Shown here: piece after piece, positions 27,004-35,564 of the stretch
Layout of the letters: every line of letters begins with the position of its first letter
How positions within the stretch are numbered: position 1 is the stretch's first letter
Origin: Marisalimonas sp016777705
GTDB lineage: Bacteria; Pseudomonadota; Alphaproteobacteria; Puniceispirillales; Marisalimonadaceae
Direction of reading: 5' to 3'
NCBI RefSeq assembly: GCF_047717795.1
Contig: NZ_CP159808.1
Span: 1,240,001 to 1,304,000 of the forward strand
Length of the DNA stretch: 64,000 bases
Made by a program: the position numbers and the translations under genes
The notes under the pieces: model-generated
What the model was told of the DNA's origin: nothing
The model's database searches: none
What the model saw: the letters and a program-made list of their open reading frames with translations, nothing else

Positions 27004-27210
27004 CTAATAATGTGGCGGGGTTTCATTCGAACTTTCTAAAGATTCTACATTATTATATTGTGAATTTTGAATCTCAAACTTTAGTTTTTTTATATTAGAC
27101 TTAAGTTCTAATATTTCTTTTTGTTGATTATATATTTCTTGACTCATGTTTAACATATCATTTTGAATGAGAGTGATTTTTTCTTCAATATTCTTTATTT
27201 TTAGGTCCAT
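27004..27210 (-). CDS. slyX: SlyX family protein
   Basis: 68 residues: an almost continuous coiled coil (heptads of I/L through residues 4-48), a short polar linker, and the terminal PPHY, which is the conserved end of SlyX proteins. The function of SlyX is not established. The gene is single and has no obvious operon partner here. Confidence 0.85.
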   Translation of the reverse strand: MDLKIKNIEEKITLIQNDMLNMSQEIYNQQKEILELKSNIKKLKFEIQNSQYNNVESLESSNETPPHY

Positions 27211-27297
27211 TTTAATACCTTTGGTAATGCTAAAATTATTTTAAAGATTTTGAAATCTTAATATGAAATTATTTAAATTATATGATACAAAAGCAAA

Positions 27298-27375
27298 ATG
27301 AAAGTAATAGTAGGCATATTTTTATTTTTTTGTGTATTAAACATTGCTATGTACTCAATGTCTTTTTTTGGCTAA
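27298..27375 (+). CDS. 25-residue hydrophobic peptide ORF
   Basis: ATG to TAA frame encoding one hydrophobic stretch (about residues 3-18) with a short polar end. It lies between slyX and the epimerase on the opposite strand, with only a weak purine run ahead of the ATG. Such mini-ORFs arise easily by chance in T-rich DNA, so this is listed as a possibility only. Confidence 0.2.
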   Translation: MKVIVGIFLFFCVLNIAMYSMSFFG

Positions 27376-27406
27376 ATTAACTAACCAAGTTGATCTTAAT
27401 ATACAT

Positions 27407-27429
27407 AATACTAATCAAATATTAGTATT
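27407..27429. terminator. AT-rich hairpin beside the epimerase stop
   Basis: AATACTAAT and ATTAGTATT form a perfect 9-bp stem around CAAAT, just past the stop of the leftward epimerase gene and after the mini-ORF. TTAACTA (27377-27383) and TAGTTAA (27430-27436) could extend it as an outer stem. It may be a weak two-way terminator; the stem has little GC. Confidence 0.35.
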
Positions 27430-27432
27430 TAG

Positions 27433-28413
27433 TTAACTTGATAAAGGTGGACATTTTCCTTCTGACCTTAAATTTTCAAAAGCTTTTAGCGTATGTTCAA
27501 TCCCATTTTGAACAGAGACAGAAGCATATTCACCAATATGTTTTCTTAACGGAAAGTCATCTAAATCTGGTGGAAACGGCAATGATTGTCCCTCACAAGT
27601 AACAGATGATTTGGGCTTTAACTCTTTTATTAACCTCAATCCATTTTCTATTGTTTCACAGCTTCCATTGAGATTAAAAACATGCGATCCAACCATATCG
27701 TTGCTTACTGATGTAATAAAAGCTGAAGCCGCTTCTCCTGCATATAACCAGCTATATTTTCCAGTATAGGGTATCTTATAACTCTTATCTAAAGCGGCAG
27801 CTTGAATTGCCATTGTATTTTTAGAACTCATTCCTTGATCTCTTGCTAATCCATAAACAATATTTGGTCTGATTCCTATTGATGGAACATTCCAATCAGC
27901 CCAATAAACAAAAGCCGTATGTTCATTAGCTAATTTATAAGCTCCATATAGAGTTTCTTTCCATGGACCTTTTGGAGGCATTCCAAGTGCAGCTACTGAT
28001 GAAGCGTAAACTGTTCTTTTTATATTTGTATCTTTGGCTATTTCTAAAATATTTATTGTCCCTTCAACATTTACTCTGGCTCCTAGAGCAGGGTTAGCCG
28101 CACAAAAAGGAACTTGAAGACCTGCCAAATGAATAATTGCGCTTGGTTGATAGCTAAGTATTATTTTTTTTAAAGAACTCAAATCTGTTATATCACATTT
28201 GTACCACTTAATTTTAGATGCTTCTTTACCTAAAAGTAATTCCAATCTATTTCTTTCTTCTGACAAATCAATTGCAACACAAGGAATATTTGATCTATGC
28301 AGAATTGCTAATATCCAGCTCCCTATACACCCACCTGCACCAGTAACAATAATAGGATCGTTGAATTGATTATCATTAATCAAGAAATCATTTGTTAGAA
28401 AATCTAAATTCAT
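27433..28413 (-). CDS. NAD-dependent epimerase/dehydratase (extended SDR)
   Basis: 326 residues with a Rossmann start VTGAGGCIGSW (about 23-33) and catalytic Y156-x3-K160 in YGAYK. LAGLQVPFCAANPALGARVNVEGT is the usual extended-SDR substrate strand. Enzymes of this group act on nucleotide sugars or on small hydroxyacids. No sugar-nucleotide genes surround it; the neighbour upstream is an epoxide hydrolase on the same strand, with a 32-base gap, so the two may share a transcript and a catabolic task. Confidence 0.82.
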   Translation of the reverse strand: MNLDFLTNDFLINDNQFNDPIIVTGAGGCIGSWILAILHRSNIPCVAIDLSEERNRLELLLGKEASKIKWYKCDITDLSSLKKIILSYQPSAIIHLAGLQVPFCAANPALGARVNVEGTINILEIAKDTNIKRTVYASSVAALGMPPKGPWKETLYGAYKLANEHTAFVYWADWNVPSIGIRPNIVYGLARDQGMSSKNTMAIQAAALDKSYKIPYTGKYSWLYAGEAASAFITSVSNDMVGSHVFNLNGSCETIENGLRLIKELKPKSSVTCEGQSLPFPPDLDDFPLRKHIGEYASVSVQNGIEHTLKAFENLRSEGKCPPLSS

Positions 28414-28445
28414 AATTTATCCTCTTCAAAAAATAATAATTAATA

Positions 28446-29582
28446 CTATATAACATTTCTTACAAATTTATTTACATCTGAAGCTAATTCTTTAGGTTTC
28501 TCCATTGCAGCAAAGTGTCCTCCAGAATTATGTTTTTCCCAAAGTAAAATGTTTTTATAAAATTGTGAGGCAAGACTAATAGGAGGAGAAAAAATTTCTT
28601 TTGGAAATTCACTATAACCCATTGGAACCATAATAGGATTATTAATATCTATTGGCCAATCAGATCTATGACGAGCATAGTAAGGCCAAAAAGAAGCTCC
28701 AATACAACCAGTTATCCAGTATAAAGAAATATTTGCAAGCATTGTATCTATATTTATATAAGAAAATAATGAACCTTTATTATCTGTCCATGTATAAAAT
28801 TTTTCACTTATATATGAACATAAAGCAACAGGCGAAGCGTTTAAAGCATGTGCTAAAGTAAAAGGTTTTGTTCCTTGCATTTGTTGGTAACCAGTTTCAT
28901 ATTTCATGAAATATCTAAGCTTTTCATAATAATTTTCTTCTTCAATGTTGTTAGGTTTTTTATTCAAACCTCTTGGTAAAGGTAATAAATTTAAATGAAT
29001 TCCCATAATTTCTTTTGGTACATTGACAGCCATTATAGAAGCAATAAAAGAACCTAAATCACCTCCTTGAATAAAATATTTTTGATAACCAAGAGTTTTC
29101 ATTAACTTAATGAAATGTTTAGAAATCTCGTTTAAATCAAGAGGTTTTTGTTTTGGAGAAAAAGAAAAACCGACATTTGGTAAAGAAGGTATTATAAGAT
29201 CAAAAGCAAGATGGTCTTTTAAGTTGTTTTTGTCAGGACTTGTTAATAGAGGAATTAAGTCATTAAATTCGAATATTGAACCTGGCCAACCATGAATTAA
29301 TAATAAAGGTATAGCGTTTTTATGATTAGATTTTATGTGTAAAAAATGTGTTTTTACATTATCATATTGAAATAAATATTGATTAAATTTGTTGAGCTTT
29401 TCTTCTTCGTTAGTCCATGAAAATTTATTTTTCCAATAATCTAAAATATAAGAAAGATCATCAAAAGATATACCTGCCTGATTATTATAATCAGGAGCCC
29501 AATTTATAATTCTGTTTTTAGAGATTTGGTTATTTAAGTCATAAATAACTTTAGAATCTATTTTACAAATAAATTTTTCCAT
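28446..29582 (-). CDS. Epoxide hydrolase (alpha/beta fold with EHN domain)
   Basis: Approximately 378 residues. The N-terminal ~110 residues match the EHN lid (microsomal epoxide hydrolase type): INWAPDYNNQAGISFDDLSYILDYW. The alpha/beta domain has the oxyanion motif LIHGWPGS, the nucleophile elbow GGDLGS (Asp nucleophile) and the catalytic His in GGHFAAMEKP. It opens epoxides to diols through an aspartyl ester. The ATG at 29582 is preferred over the upstream GTG and ATG because AAAGGTG lies nine bases before it. Confidence 0.85.
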   Translation of the reverse strand: MEKFICKIDSKVIYDLNNQISKNRIINWAPDYNNQAGISFDDLSYILDYWKNKFSWTNEEEKLNKFNQYLFQYDNVKTHFLHIKSNHKNAIPLLLIHGWPGSIFEFNDLIPLLTSPDKNNLKDHLAFDLIIPSLPNVGFSFSPKQKPLDLNEISKHFIKLMKTLGYQKYFIQGGDLGSFIASIMAVNVPKEIMGIHLNLLPLPRGLNKKPNNIEEENYYEKLRYFMKYETGYQQMQGTKPFTLAHALNASPVALCSYISEKFYTWTDNKGSLFSYINIDTMLANISLYWITGCIGASFWPYYARHRSDWPIDINNPIMVPMGYSEFPKEIFSPPISLASQFYKNILLWEKHNSGGHFAAMEKPKELASDVNKFVRNVI

Positions 29583-29814
29583 CCCCATTAACACCTTTAA
29601 TTTGAAATTTATTAAATGCTATAAATTATCAAGCAGTCAACAAATAATTAAGTCATGATTAAATTCTGAATAAAGCTCTCAAAAATATTAATGATTAATT
29701 ATAACAACAAAAAACATTATTTTTATTATTTGAATAATAACAAAATTGGTCGAACTAATTAAAAAATTGAAAATTAATTTTAAGTAATTTTTAAAGTGTT
29801 ATATATATATATTT

Positions 29815-30366
29815 ATGAAAAAACTAATCGTCAAAATATTTATATTTTTAAATCTAATTTTGTTTATAAATTTCTCATCATTAGCTGAAACATTTGTATA
29901 CTCTGGAGGTTGTTTTTGGTGTACAGAAGCTGACATGGAAAAATTGGAAGGTGTATCAGAGGTTGTAAGTGGCTTCACAGCTGGAACAACAAAAAACCCT
30001 AAGTATATTCAAGGTCAATGGGGAGATCACCGAGAAGCTGCTTTGGTAATTTATGATCCCCAAAAAATTAATTTTAAAGATCTTGTTATTCACGTTTATA
30101 AGACAATAGATTACGAGGATAATGAAGGTCAGTTTTGTGATAGAGGAAGGTCTTATACTCCAGCAATTTATTATAAAACAAATGAAGAAAAACAAACTAT
30201 TTTATCTGTAACACCTAAATCATCTATTGTGCCTATTGAAAAAGAAAGTAAATTTTACCCTGTTAGGTTAGAACATCAAGATTATTACAAGAAACAGACT
30301 TATAAATATGAATATTATAGATTTTTATGCAGACGAGATAAGAGAATTGAAGAATTAAATAATTAA
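29815..30366 (+). CDS. msrA: Peptide-methionine (S)-S-oxide reductase MsrA, with signal peptide
   Basis: 183 residues. GGCFWCTEADMEK, with catalytic C33, and the downstream QFCDRGRSYTPAIYY are MsrA hallmarks. Unlike the usual cytosolic enzyme it begins with a hydrophobic export signal of about 24 residues (to SSLA), so it should work in the periplasm or be membrane-anchored, repairing oxidised methionines of exported proteins. It is preceded by about 220 bases without a gene, including a TATATATATAT run directly before the start. Confidence 0.9.
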   Translation: MKKLIVKIFIFLNLILFINFSSLAETFVYSGGCFWCTEADMEKLEGVSEVVSGFTAGTTKNPKYIQGQWGDHREAALVIYDPQKINFKDLVIHVYKTIDYEDNEGQFCDRGRSYTPAIYYKTNEEKQTILSVTPKSSIVPIEKESKFYPVRLEHQDYYKKQTYKYEYYRFLCRRDKRIEELNN

Positions 30367-30371
30367 AATGA

Positions 30372-30971
30372 TTATATCTTTGCTGTATTTCTTAACCCCC
30401 TAGGGTCAACCCAGCCAATTAACCCATCATCTCTTTTATAAATCATGTTTAATCCGCTATGTTTTTTATTACGAAACATTAATGCCGAAATATTACCTAA
30501 TTTCATTTTATTCAAAGCGTCATTAACAGACAGCTCTTCAACTTCAGTATTTAATTCTGCAAATATCATTGGTTCATTATCTATTGGGTTATCTTGCTTA
30601 GGATTGATTAATTGAGGTTCTTTAATAATCTGAAAATGAGCTTCTAATGAACTTAACTTTTCTAAATTTTCATTATTTTTAAAACTTTTTAGTTTTCTTT
30701 TATATCTTCTTAATTGTTTTGATATTTTTTCAATTGTTTCATTAAAAGCTAACTTTGCAGTCTGTCCATTAGACTGAGCTGTAAATTCCATTTTTTTGTT
30801 GATATGAACTATTACAATTATATAAAATAATTTGTTTTTCTTTGAAACACTTACTATTGAAGAAATGGGGTTTTCGAAATATTTATGAATGGTTTGTTTT
30901 AAGCTTGTCTCTACATATCTGGAAAAAGTTTCACCTACCTTAACTTGCTTCCCAAATATTTTAAAATTCAT
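30372..30971 (-). CDS. hpf: Ribosome hibernation-promoting factor, long form
   Basis: 199 residues: the N-terminal S30AE/YfiA domain (1-105, KIFGKQVKVGETFSRYVE ... FTAQSNGQTAKLAFNETIEKISKQLRRYKRKL), a linker, and the C-terminal HPF dimerisation domain (about 140-199, LSVNDALNKMKLGNISALMFRNKKHSG). The long form dimerises inactive 70S ribosomes into 100S particles in starvation. This two-domain form is normal for alphaproteobacteria and many other phyla but not for gammaproteobacteria, which supports the lineage guess. Confidence 0.92.
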   Translation of the reverse strand: MNFKIFGKQVKVGETFSRYVETSLKQTIHKYFENPISSIVSVSKKNKLFYIIVIVHINKKMEFTAQSNGQTAKLAFNETIEKISKQLRRYKRKLKSFKNNENLEKLSSLEAHFQIIKEPQLINPKQDNPIDNEPMIFAELNTEVEELSVNDALNKMKLGNISALMFRNKKHSGLNMIYKRDDGLIGWVDPRGLRNTAKI

Positions 30972-31111
30972 AAAAATCCTCCAAATATCATATTTTTATT
31001 ACAGATCGATAGAACATATTTGTCAATAATTTTATTGATAAAAATTACAAAATTAAATTAATATATAATTTATAATATACTCTTTACTCTTACATTATAT
31101 CTAAGGTTAAA

Positions 31112-31414
31112 ATGTCTGTTTACTTAATTATTAAATCTGAAACTAGTTTGGTTGATAATAAACAATTTGATGATTGGTACAGTCATGAACACTTAAAAGA
31201 AGCTAAGGAAGACTTTGGAGCTATTAGTGCAAAAAGAGGCTGGATAACAAATAGTGATCTTCACGTAGCTATTTATGAATTTCAAAATATTAAAATAGCT
31301 CAAAAAATATTGAAATCAAAAAAACTAAAATTATTAATTGAAAAGTTTGATAATAAGTGGGACAACAAAGTTAATAGAACAAGAGAAATAGTAGATATTA
31401 TTCAAGAATATTAA
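31112..31414 (+). CDS. Small protein, probable dimeric alpha/beta-barrel fold
   Basis: 100 residues without a confident family match. It begins MSVYLIIKSETS and has DNKQFDDWYSHEHLKEAKE, which resembles the EthD/antibiotic monooxygenase (ABM)-like dimeric barrel group: a first beta strand, then a W-Y-x2-EH helix. The group includes small monooxygenases and cofactor-free enzymes. It lies divergent from hpf. The role is unknown. Confidence 0.55.
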   Translation: MSVYLIIKSETSLVDNKQFDDWYSHEHLKEAKEDFGAISAKRGWITNSDLHVAIYEFQNIKIAQKILKSKKLKLLIEKFDNKWDNKVNRTREIVDIIQEY

Positions 31415-31423
31415 TTTTTTAAA

Positions 31424-31816
31424 TTAAATAACATTTGAAATTTCTATTAAATTTAGATCCGGATCTCTGATATATATTGATTTAATAGCCCCATTTGCCC
31501 CTGTCTTTAGAACTGGCCCATCCTCAATATCAATATTATGTTTGGTAAAAATTAAAATCCATTCATCAAGAACTTTTTCACTAATAAAACAAATATCTAA
31601 TGATCCTGGCATGGGTTTGTTTGCATGAGGCTTAAAAGGTTTTCCAGCTTCATGTAAATTAATTTTCTGGTTACCAAATTTCAATGATTTTCTTTTAGTA
31701 GTGTCTGATGTTGATACAAATTCAATTAATTCCATGTTTAATATATTTGAATAAAAATATATTGATTTATTTATATCTTTTACAGTCATAACAACATGGT
31801 CTATAAAAAGCGACAT
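31424..31816 (-). CDS. VOC-family (glyoxalase/bleomycin-resistance fold) protein
   Basis: About 130 residues from the ATG at 31816, which follows GAAGGG by about ten bases; the 21 upstream in-frame codons are low in complexity and probably not translated. IDHVVMTVKDINKSIYFYSNIL is the classic VOC opening with the metal-binding His. Further ligands would be H in INLHEAG and E in the final LIEIS. It resembles small dioxygenase/glyoxalase-type VOC proteins; the substrate is unknown. Confidence 0.8.
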   Translation of the reverse strand: MSLFIDHVVMTVKDINKSIYFYSNILNMELIEFVSTSDTTKRKSLKFGNQKINLHEAGKPFKPHANKPMPGSLDICFISEKVLDEWILIFTKHNIDIEDGPVLKTGANGAIKSIYIRDPDLNLIEISNVI

Positions 31817-31899
31817 ACTAGTTTTCCCTTCAATATTTTTCTTTATGATGTTATTTAATAATAATGATAGCAATAACAATTAACATGAAAGTTGTTTTT

Positions 31900-32307
31900 A
31901 TGAATTCTATAAAAAAATATTTTTTTTTATTTTTGTTTGTAGGTTTGTTATCACCATCTCAATTAATAGCGAGTGATATATATCTTCCATCAGCAGGATT
32001 TTCTTGTAGTGATAATGATCATAAATTTCAATTTCTTTTTGATAGATCAAAAGATATGGACAACCCAAAAGTTTACAGAAGAATAGATGAAAAGTTTATA
32101 TTTATTGGAAATCTTTTAGCTGAAAAACAAGGTGCATACGTCATATGGGAAGATAAAGATTTTTTTAAAACGACAGATTTTGCTTGGACATTTGATAAAG
32201 TAACCTCAAAGTTATCATCAATAGTTCTAAGCGTAGGACTTGGAATAGAAAATTTAGACAAAATTCCTAAACCTATGACATGCATGCAAAAAATATTTTA
32301 TTATTAA
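31900..32307 (+). CDS. Exported hypothetical protein
   Basis: From the ATG at 31900 about 135 residues, with a signal peptide (KKYFFLFLFVGLLSPSQLIAS). The mature part is soluble, contains two cysteines (SCSDNDHKFQF and the near-terminal MTCMQK) that could form a disulphide, and is unlike any family I recognise. The frame also extends 12 codons upstream, over the divergent VOC gene. Its position next to a tRNA gives no hint of function. Confidence 0.6.
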   Translation: MNSIKKYFFLFLFVGLLSPSQLIASDIYLPSAGFSCSDNDHKFQFLFDRSKDMDNPKVYRRIDEKFIFIGNLLAEKQGAYVIWEDKDFFKTTDFAWTFDKVTSKLSSIVLSVGLGIENLDKIPKPMTCMQKIFYY

Positions 32308-32338
32308 AGCCTATTTTTTAAATTTTGATACATTTGCT

Positions 32339-32367
32339 TTGACTTAATAATTTATTAGTAATAGATA
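32339..32367 (+). promoter_or_regulatory. Candidate sigma-70-type promoter for tRNA-Arg
   Basis: TTGACT (32339-32344), a 17-base spacer and TAGATA (32362-32367) lie 25 bases ahead of the tRNA. The -35 matches the consensus in five of six positions; the -10 is weaker. Confidence 0.4.
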
Positions 32368-32391
32368 AATAATATTAACTTATTTAAATAT

Positions 32392-32468
32392 GGACGCGTA
32401 GCTCAGCTGGATAGAGCAACTGCCTTCTAAGCAGTAGGTCAGAGGTTCGAATCCTCTCGCGTTCACCA
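32392..32468 (+). tRNA. tRNA-Arg (anticodon TCT)
   Basis: A complete cloverleaf: acceptor GGACGCG pairs with CGCGTTC (one G-U), followed by discriminator A and an encoded CCA; D arm GCTCAGCTGGATAGAGC; anticodon stem ACTGC/GCAGT with loop CTTCTAA, anticodon TCT at 32426-32428; T arm AGAGG-TTCGAAT-CCTCT. TCT reads AGA/AGG, the arginine codons expected to dominate in an AT-rich genome. Confidence 0.97.
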
Positions 32469-32494
32469 TTTAAATTATCTTGGAGTATTCTTTA

Positions 32495-32665
32495 ATGTTT
32501 GGTTTAGGTTTTATAAAAGGTACCGCTTTAGGTTTAACTGGAGGATTATTAATTGGTCTGGCTATTAAAGAAGCTTGTAAACAAATAAACAAAAGAAAAG
32601 ATAAAAATATAAATCAAAACTCTGAAGATGATAACAATTCTGAAGAAGATTTATCTAATAACTAA
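32495..32665 (+). CDS. Small membrane protein with acidic tail
   Basis: 56 residues from the ATG at 32495, with GGAG nine bases upstream; a longer frame from TTG at 32480 would place the ribosome-binding site inside the coding sequence. One Gly/Leu-rich membrane helix (GTALGLTGGLLIGLAI), then a basic patch and a tail of Asn, Asp, Glu and Ser. It lies 26 bases after tRNA-Arg and may be read from the same promoter. No family is recognised. Confidence 0.5.
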   Translation: MFGLGFIKGTALGLTGGLLIGLAIKEACKQINKRKDKNINQNSEDDNNSEEDLSNN

Positions 32666-32689
32666 TATTAGAACTTATATATTTTACAC

Positions 32690-33622
32690 CTAATTTTTTT
32701 TCCAATTTTTGTACCATTCTTTAAATAATAAATATTGTTTTTTTGCATACATCATCTGACTTTTACTTAATTTATCTGTTGGATTAAAATGTAAATTATA
32801 GGCTCTTTCTCCATTTAGAACCATTAAATATTTGTAATAAAGAACTAAGTCAGGTCCTTCGTCATATGATGATAGAATACCCAATGCTTCTTCAAGCTCT
32901 TTGGCTTTTAATCTAGAAGTTGCATCTCCATCAGCTGCCTTTTCACAAAGATTTATTAAATGCAAAACTTCTTTTGGAAAAGCATTACCAACTCCAGTAA
33001 TGGCTCCAACTGCACCACAATTGACATATCCATGATAGACAGTCGTATCAACTCCAATCATTAAGGATATATTTTCATCTTTAGATGTGATATTTTCTGC
33101 AGCATACGTTAAATCAGCGGTTCCACCAAATTCTTTAAAGCCTACAAGATTAGGGAATTGATTTCTAAGATCAAAAAAAAGATCGGCCCTGGTTGAAAAT
33201 CCATAATAATGACTATTATAAATTACCGCAGGAATGTTCGGAGCAGCACTTAAAATAGAAGCAAAGTGTGATCTTTGAGCCGATAAGGAAGGGCCACGTG
33301 AGAGAACTCTTGGAATAACCATTAAACCAAGTGCGCCAGTATCTTGCGCATGTTTAGCATGTGCTGTTGCTTTTTTAGAATTTATAGCGCCAGTACCTAC
33401 TATAGTCGGAATACCAGCACTTACTAATCTAGACACACCTTCTTGTCTTTCTTCATCAGAAAGAAGTGGCCAATCTCCCATTGAACCGCAATAGACTACA
33501 GCTGACATCCCTTCAGCAATTAATTCTTTAGCTTTAACTACAAGTAGATCAAAGTTAGGAGTGTAATCTTCATTACAAGGAGTCATTAGTGCAGGCATAC
33601 AACCTTTAAAAACGTTATTCAT
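32690..33622 (-). CDS. Dihydrodipicolinate synthase-family aldolase/lyase
   Basis: 310 residues from the ATG at 33622 (GAGGA lies eight bases upstream; an ATG six codons earlier lacks one). A DapA-type TIM barrel: the Schiff-base lysine is K163 in GFKEFGG and the partner tyrosine is Y135 in AVIYNSHYYG; GSMGDWPLLSDEER replaces the DapA GTTGE/SPTL motif, so it is not the lysine-pathway enzyme. Such relatives cleave or dehydrate sugar acids or 4-hydroxy-2-oxo acids. It is followed on the same strand, in reading order, by no other gene, and is preceded by two SDRs, suggesting a hydroxy/sugar-acid route. Confidence 0.85.
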   Translation of the reverse strand: MNNVFKGCMPALMTPCNEDYTPNFDLLVVKAKELIAEGMSAVVYCGSMGDWPLLSDEERQEGVSRLVSAGIPTIVGTGAINSKKATAHAKHAQDTGALGLMVIPRVLSRGPSLSAQRSHFASILSAAPNIPAVIYNSHYYGFSTRADLFFDLRNQFPNLVGFKEFGGTADLTYAAENITSKDENISLMIGVDTTVYHGYVNCGAVGAITGVGNAFPKEVLHLINLCEKAADGDATSRLKAKELEEALGILSSYDEGPDLVLYYKYLMVLNGERAYNLHFNPTDKLSKSQMMYAKKQYLLFKEWYKNWKKN

Positions 33623-33685
33623 ATCTAAATTCCTCTTCATTACAAAAGATTTATAAGTTCTTTACAGCAATAAATTTATAAAATT

Positions 33686-34450
33686 TTATCCATTAATCGA
33701 GTATCCACCATCGACAGGTATGGCTGTTCCTGAAACATAATTTGATCCATTGCTAGATAAAAATACAGCAATACCACCTAAATCTTCTGGTTCTCCCCAT
33801 CGACCAACTGGAGTCCTTTCTTCAACTCTAGCTTGTAATTCAGGTATATCAATTCTTGCCTGCCTTGTTAGCGTAGTATCTATATAACCGGGTAAAACTG
33901 CATTGACTTGGATGTTATCTTTAGCCCAAGCATTTGCTAGGCTCTTAGTTAATTGAACAACGCCACCTTTACTTGCTGAATATGCACTACCTAGCGGAGC
34001 TCCAAACAAAGAATGCATTGAACCAATATTAATTATTTTACCGCCATCAACTGCTTTAAAGTGTCTAAAACAAGCTTTAGAACAGGTAAACATACTTATT
34101 AAGTTTGTATCTATAATAGATTTCCATTCCTGTAATTCATATTCCTCAGGTCTTTTTCTTATATTTGTTCCTGCATTATTAACTAAAATATTTAACTTAC
34201 CAAAGTGAGCTACTGTATTCTCGATTAACTTGTTGCAAGATACCTCGTCAACAACATCAACAATTAATGAAGTAGAATCTATATCTAACGACTGTAATAT
34301 TTTTATGGATTGATCATTTTTTTCTTGGTTTCTACCGGCAACAACAATTTTTGCCCCAGCTTCACCTAATGCTTTCGCCATTGCCAAACCAATACCACCA
34401 TTTCCTCCAGTAACAAGAGCTACTTTTCCTGTTAAATCAAAAAGTTTCAT
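33686..34450 (-). CDS. SDR oxidoreductase, gluconate/2-deoxygluconate dehydrogenase-like
   Basis: 254 residues from the ATG at 34450, with AAGAAAGGA nine bases upstream. Classical SDR: cofactor loop GGNGGIG, NNAG, and catalytic Y-x3-K in YSASK. KLFDLTGKVALVTGG is the opening typical of the KduD/gluconate 5-dehydrogenase group. The gene lies between the DapA-like gene and a second SDR, all on the minus strand with short gaps, as expected for an operon working on a sugar acid. Confidence 0.82.
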   Translation of the reverse strand: MKLFDLTGKVALVTGGNGGIGLAMAKALGEAGAKIVVAGRNQEKNDQSIKILQSLDIDSTSLIVDVVDEVSCNKLIENTVAHFGKLNILVNNAGTNIRKRPEEYELQEWKSIIDTNLISMFTCSKACFRHFKAVDGGKIINIGSMHSLFGAPLGSAYSASKGGVVQLTKSLANAWAKDNIQVNAVLPGYIDTTLTRQARIDIPELQARVEERTPVGRWGEPEDLGGIAVFLSSNGSNYVSGTAIPVDGGYSING

Positions 34451-34470
34451 TTTTAAAAATCCTTTCTTAT

Positions 34471-35190
34471 TTACCAATTTTCTTTTGAGGTTCTTACGTC
34501 TAGTTCAAAAGTCCACGCATTCTTATTCTGATTATAAAGAAACATATATGCGTCTGTTACGCTTTCAATATCAATTAATTTTCCATCTTTTACTCTTTGA
34601 TCAAAATCAGAAAGCCTTTGTTTAATTCTTTCGCCTGCAAGGCCTCCGTCAACTATTACATGACCAACATGAATTCCATCTTCAGCATATTCTTTTGCAA
34701 TGGCTTGGGCTAAATTTCTTAATGCTCCTTTTGCTGAATTAAATGCTCCAAAATTTGACTTACCTCTTAAAGAGGCACTGGCGCCAGTGAAAATAAGAGT
34801 CCCAGCTGTTTTCTCTTTCAAGAAGGTTTTTATAACCTCTTTTGCAAACAGAAATCCGCCAAAGCAACCAGTTTCCCAACTTTCTTTAAAATAAGAAGCA
34901 TCCATATCAATTATTTTACCTGGTCTATTATTACCAACATTATAAATTGCAAAGTTTAACCCACTACCTACAGACTTCATCATCTCTTTAATGTGTACTT
35001 CATTAGTTGTGTCAATTACTAAAGATTTAGCCTTGTTTCCATCCTCTATTATATTATTGACAACTAAATCCAAATTACCTTTAGTTCTACCCGCCACAAA
35101 GACTTCAAAGTTATTATTAGCAATTTTTTTACATAATTTTGCCCCAAGACCATTTAATGGACCAACACCGATAACTAAAGCTTTTTTCAT
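34471..35190 (-). CDS. SDR-like protein with Phe in place of the catalytic Tyr
   Basis: 239 residues of the short-chain dehydrogenase fold. The cofactor loop is VGPLNGLG (8-16), the usual Ser is in TGASAS, but the catalytic Tyr position is F150 in F-NSA-K154. Related proteins with IHVGHVVIDGG in the last third form a known-looking SDR subgroup that often has this change, so it may be family-wide. It could still bind NAD(P) or act by another mechanism. First gene of the run SDR-SDR-DapA-like. Confidence 0.75.
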   Translation of the reverse strand: MKKALVIGVGPLNGLGAKLCKKIANNNFEVFVAGRTKGNLDLVVNNIIEDGNKAKSLVIDTTNEVHIKEMMKSVGSGLNFAIYNVGNNRPGKIIDMDASYFKESWETGCFGGFLFAKEVIKTFLKEKTAGTLIFTGASASLRGKSNFGAFNSAKGALRNLAQAIAKEYAEDGIHVGHVIVDGGLAGERIKQRLSDFDQRVKDGKLIDIESVTDAYMFLYNQNKNAWTFELDVRTSKENW

Positions 35191-35210
35191 AATTTTCTTA
35201 TCCTCTATTT

Positions 35211-35492
35211 TTAGTCAACATAAGAATTAATCCTATTTAAAATATTACCTAACCTTATCTTGAGATCTAATAACTGATTTTTTAAATTATTGTTTTCTTT
35301 TTTTAATGTTTTTATCTTGTTCTTTAACAACATATTATTCAAATCTTTATTACTTGATTTATTGTTTGACTTATCTGCTTTACAAGAATTATAAATCGTA
35401 ATTTCTTTTGCTGAAGTCCCTTTCAAAACACATTCATGAGACATGCTTGCATTGGAGACTAGGATGAAAAATAAAAAATAAAAAATCTTCAT
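35211..35492 (-). CDS. Exported small coiled-coil protein
   Basis: 93 residues: a signal peptide of about 18 residues (FYFLFFILVSNASMS), a short Cys-containing middle (C21 and C38), a Ser/Asn/Lys-rich linker and a C-terminal coiled coil (NNMLLKNKIKTLKKENNNL through LGNILNRI). It is probably periplasmic and possibly a trimeric or dimeric assembly factor. No family is recognised. It is upstream of the SDR operon on the same strand with a 20-base gap. Confidence 0.55.
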   Translation of the reverse strand: MKIFYFLFFILVSNASMSHECVLKGTSAKEITIYNSCKADKSNNKSSNKDLNNMLLKNKIKTLKKENNNLKNQLLDLKIRLGNILNRINSYVD

Positions 35493-35564
35493 AATATTGC
35501 TTCTTTTAAATTAAATTAATATCGTATAATTACATATTAGCTATATAATAAACAAGAGGTAAAA

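Noticed and set aside
29800..29814. TATATATATAT run before msrA considered as a promoter or repeat element
   Set aside because: Too short and low in complexity; AT runs are common in all spacers here. Not called as a feature.
32392..32468. tRNA-Arg as a possible integration site for a mobile element
   Set aside because: No integrase, phage gene or repeated 3' tRNA fragment was seen on either side.
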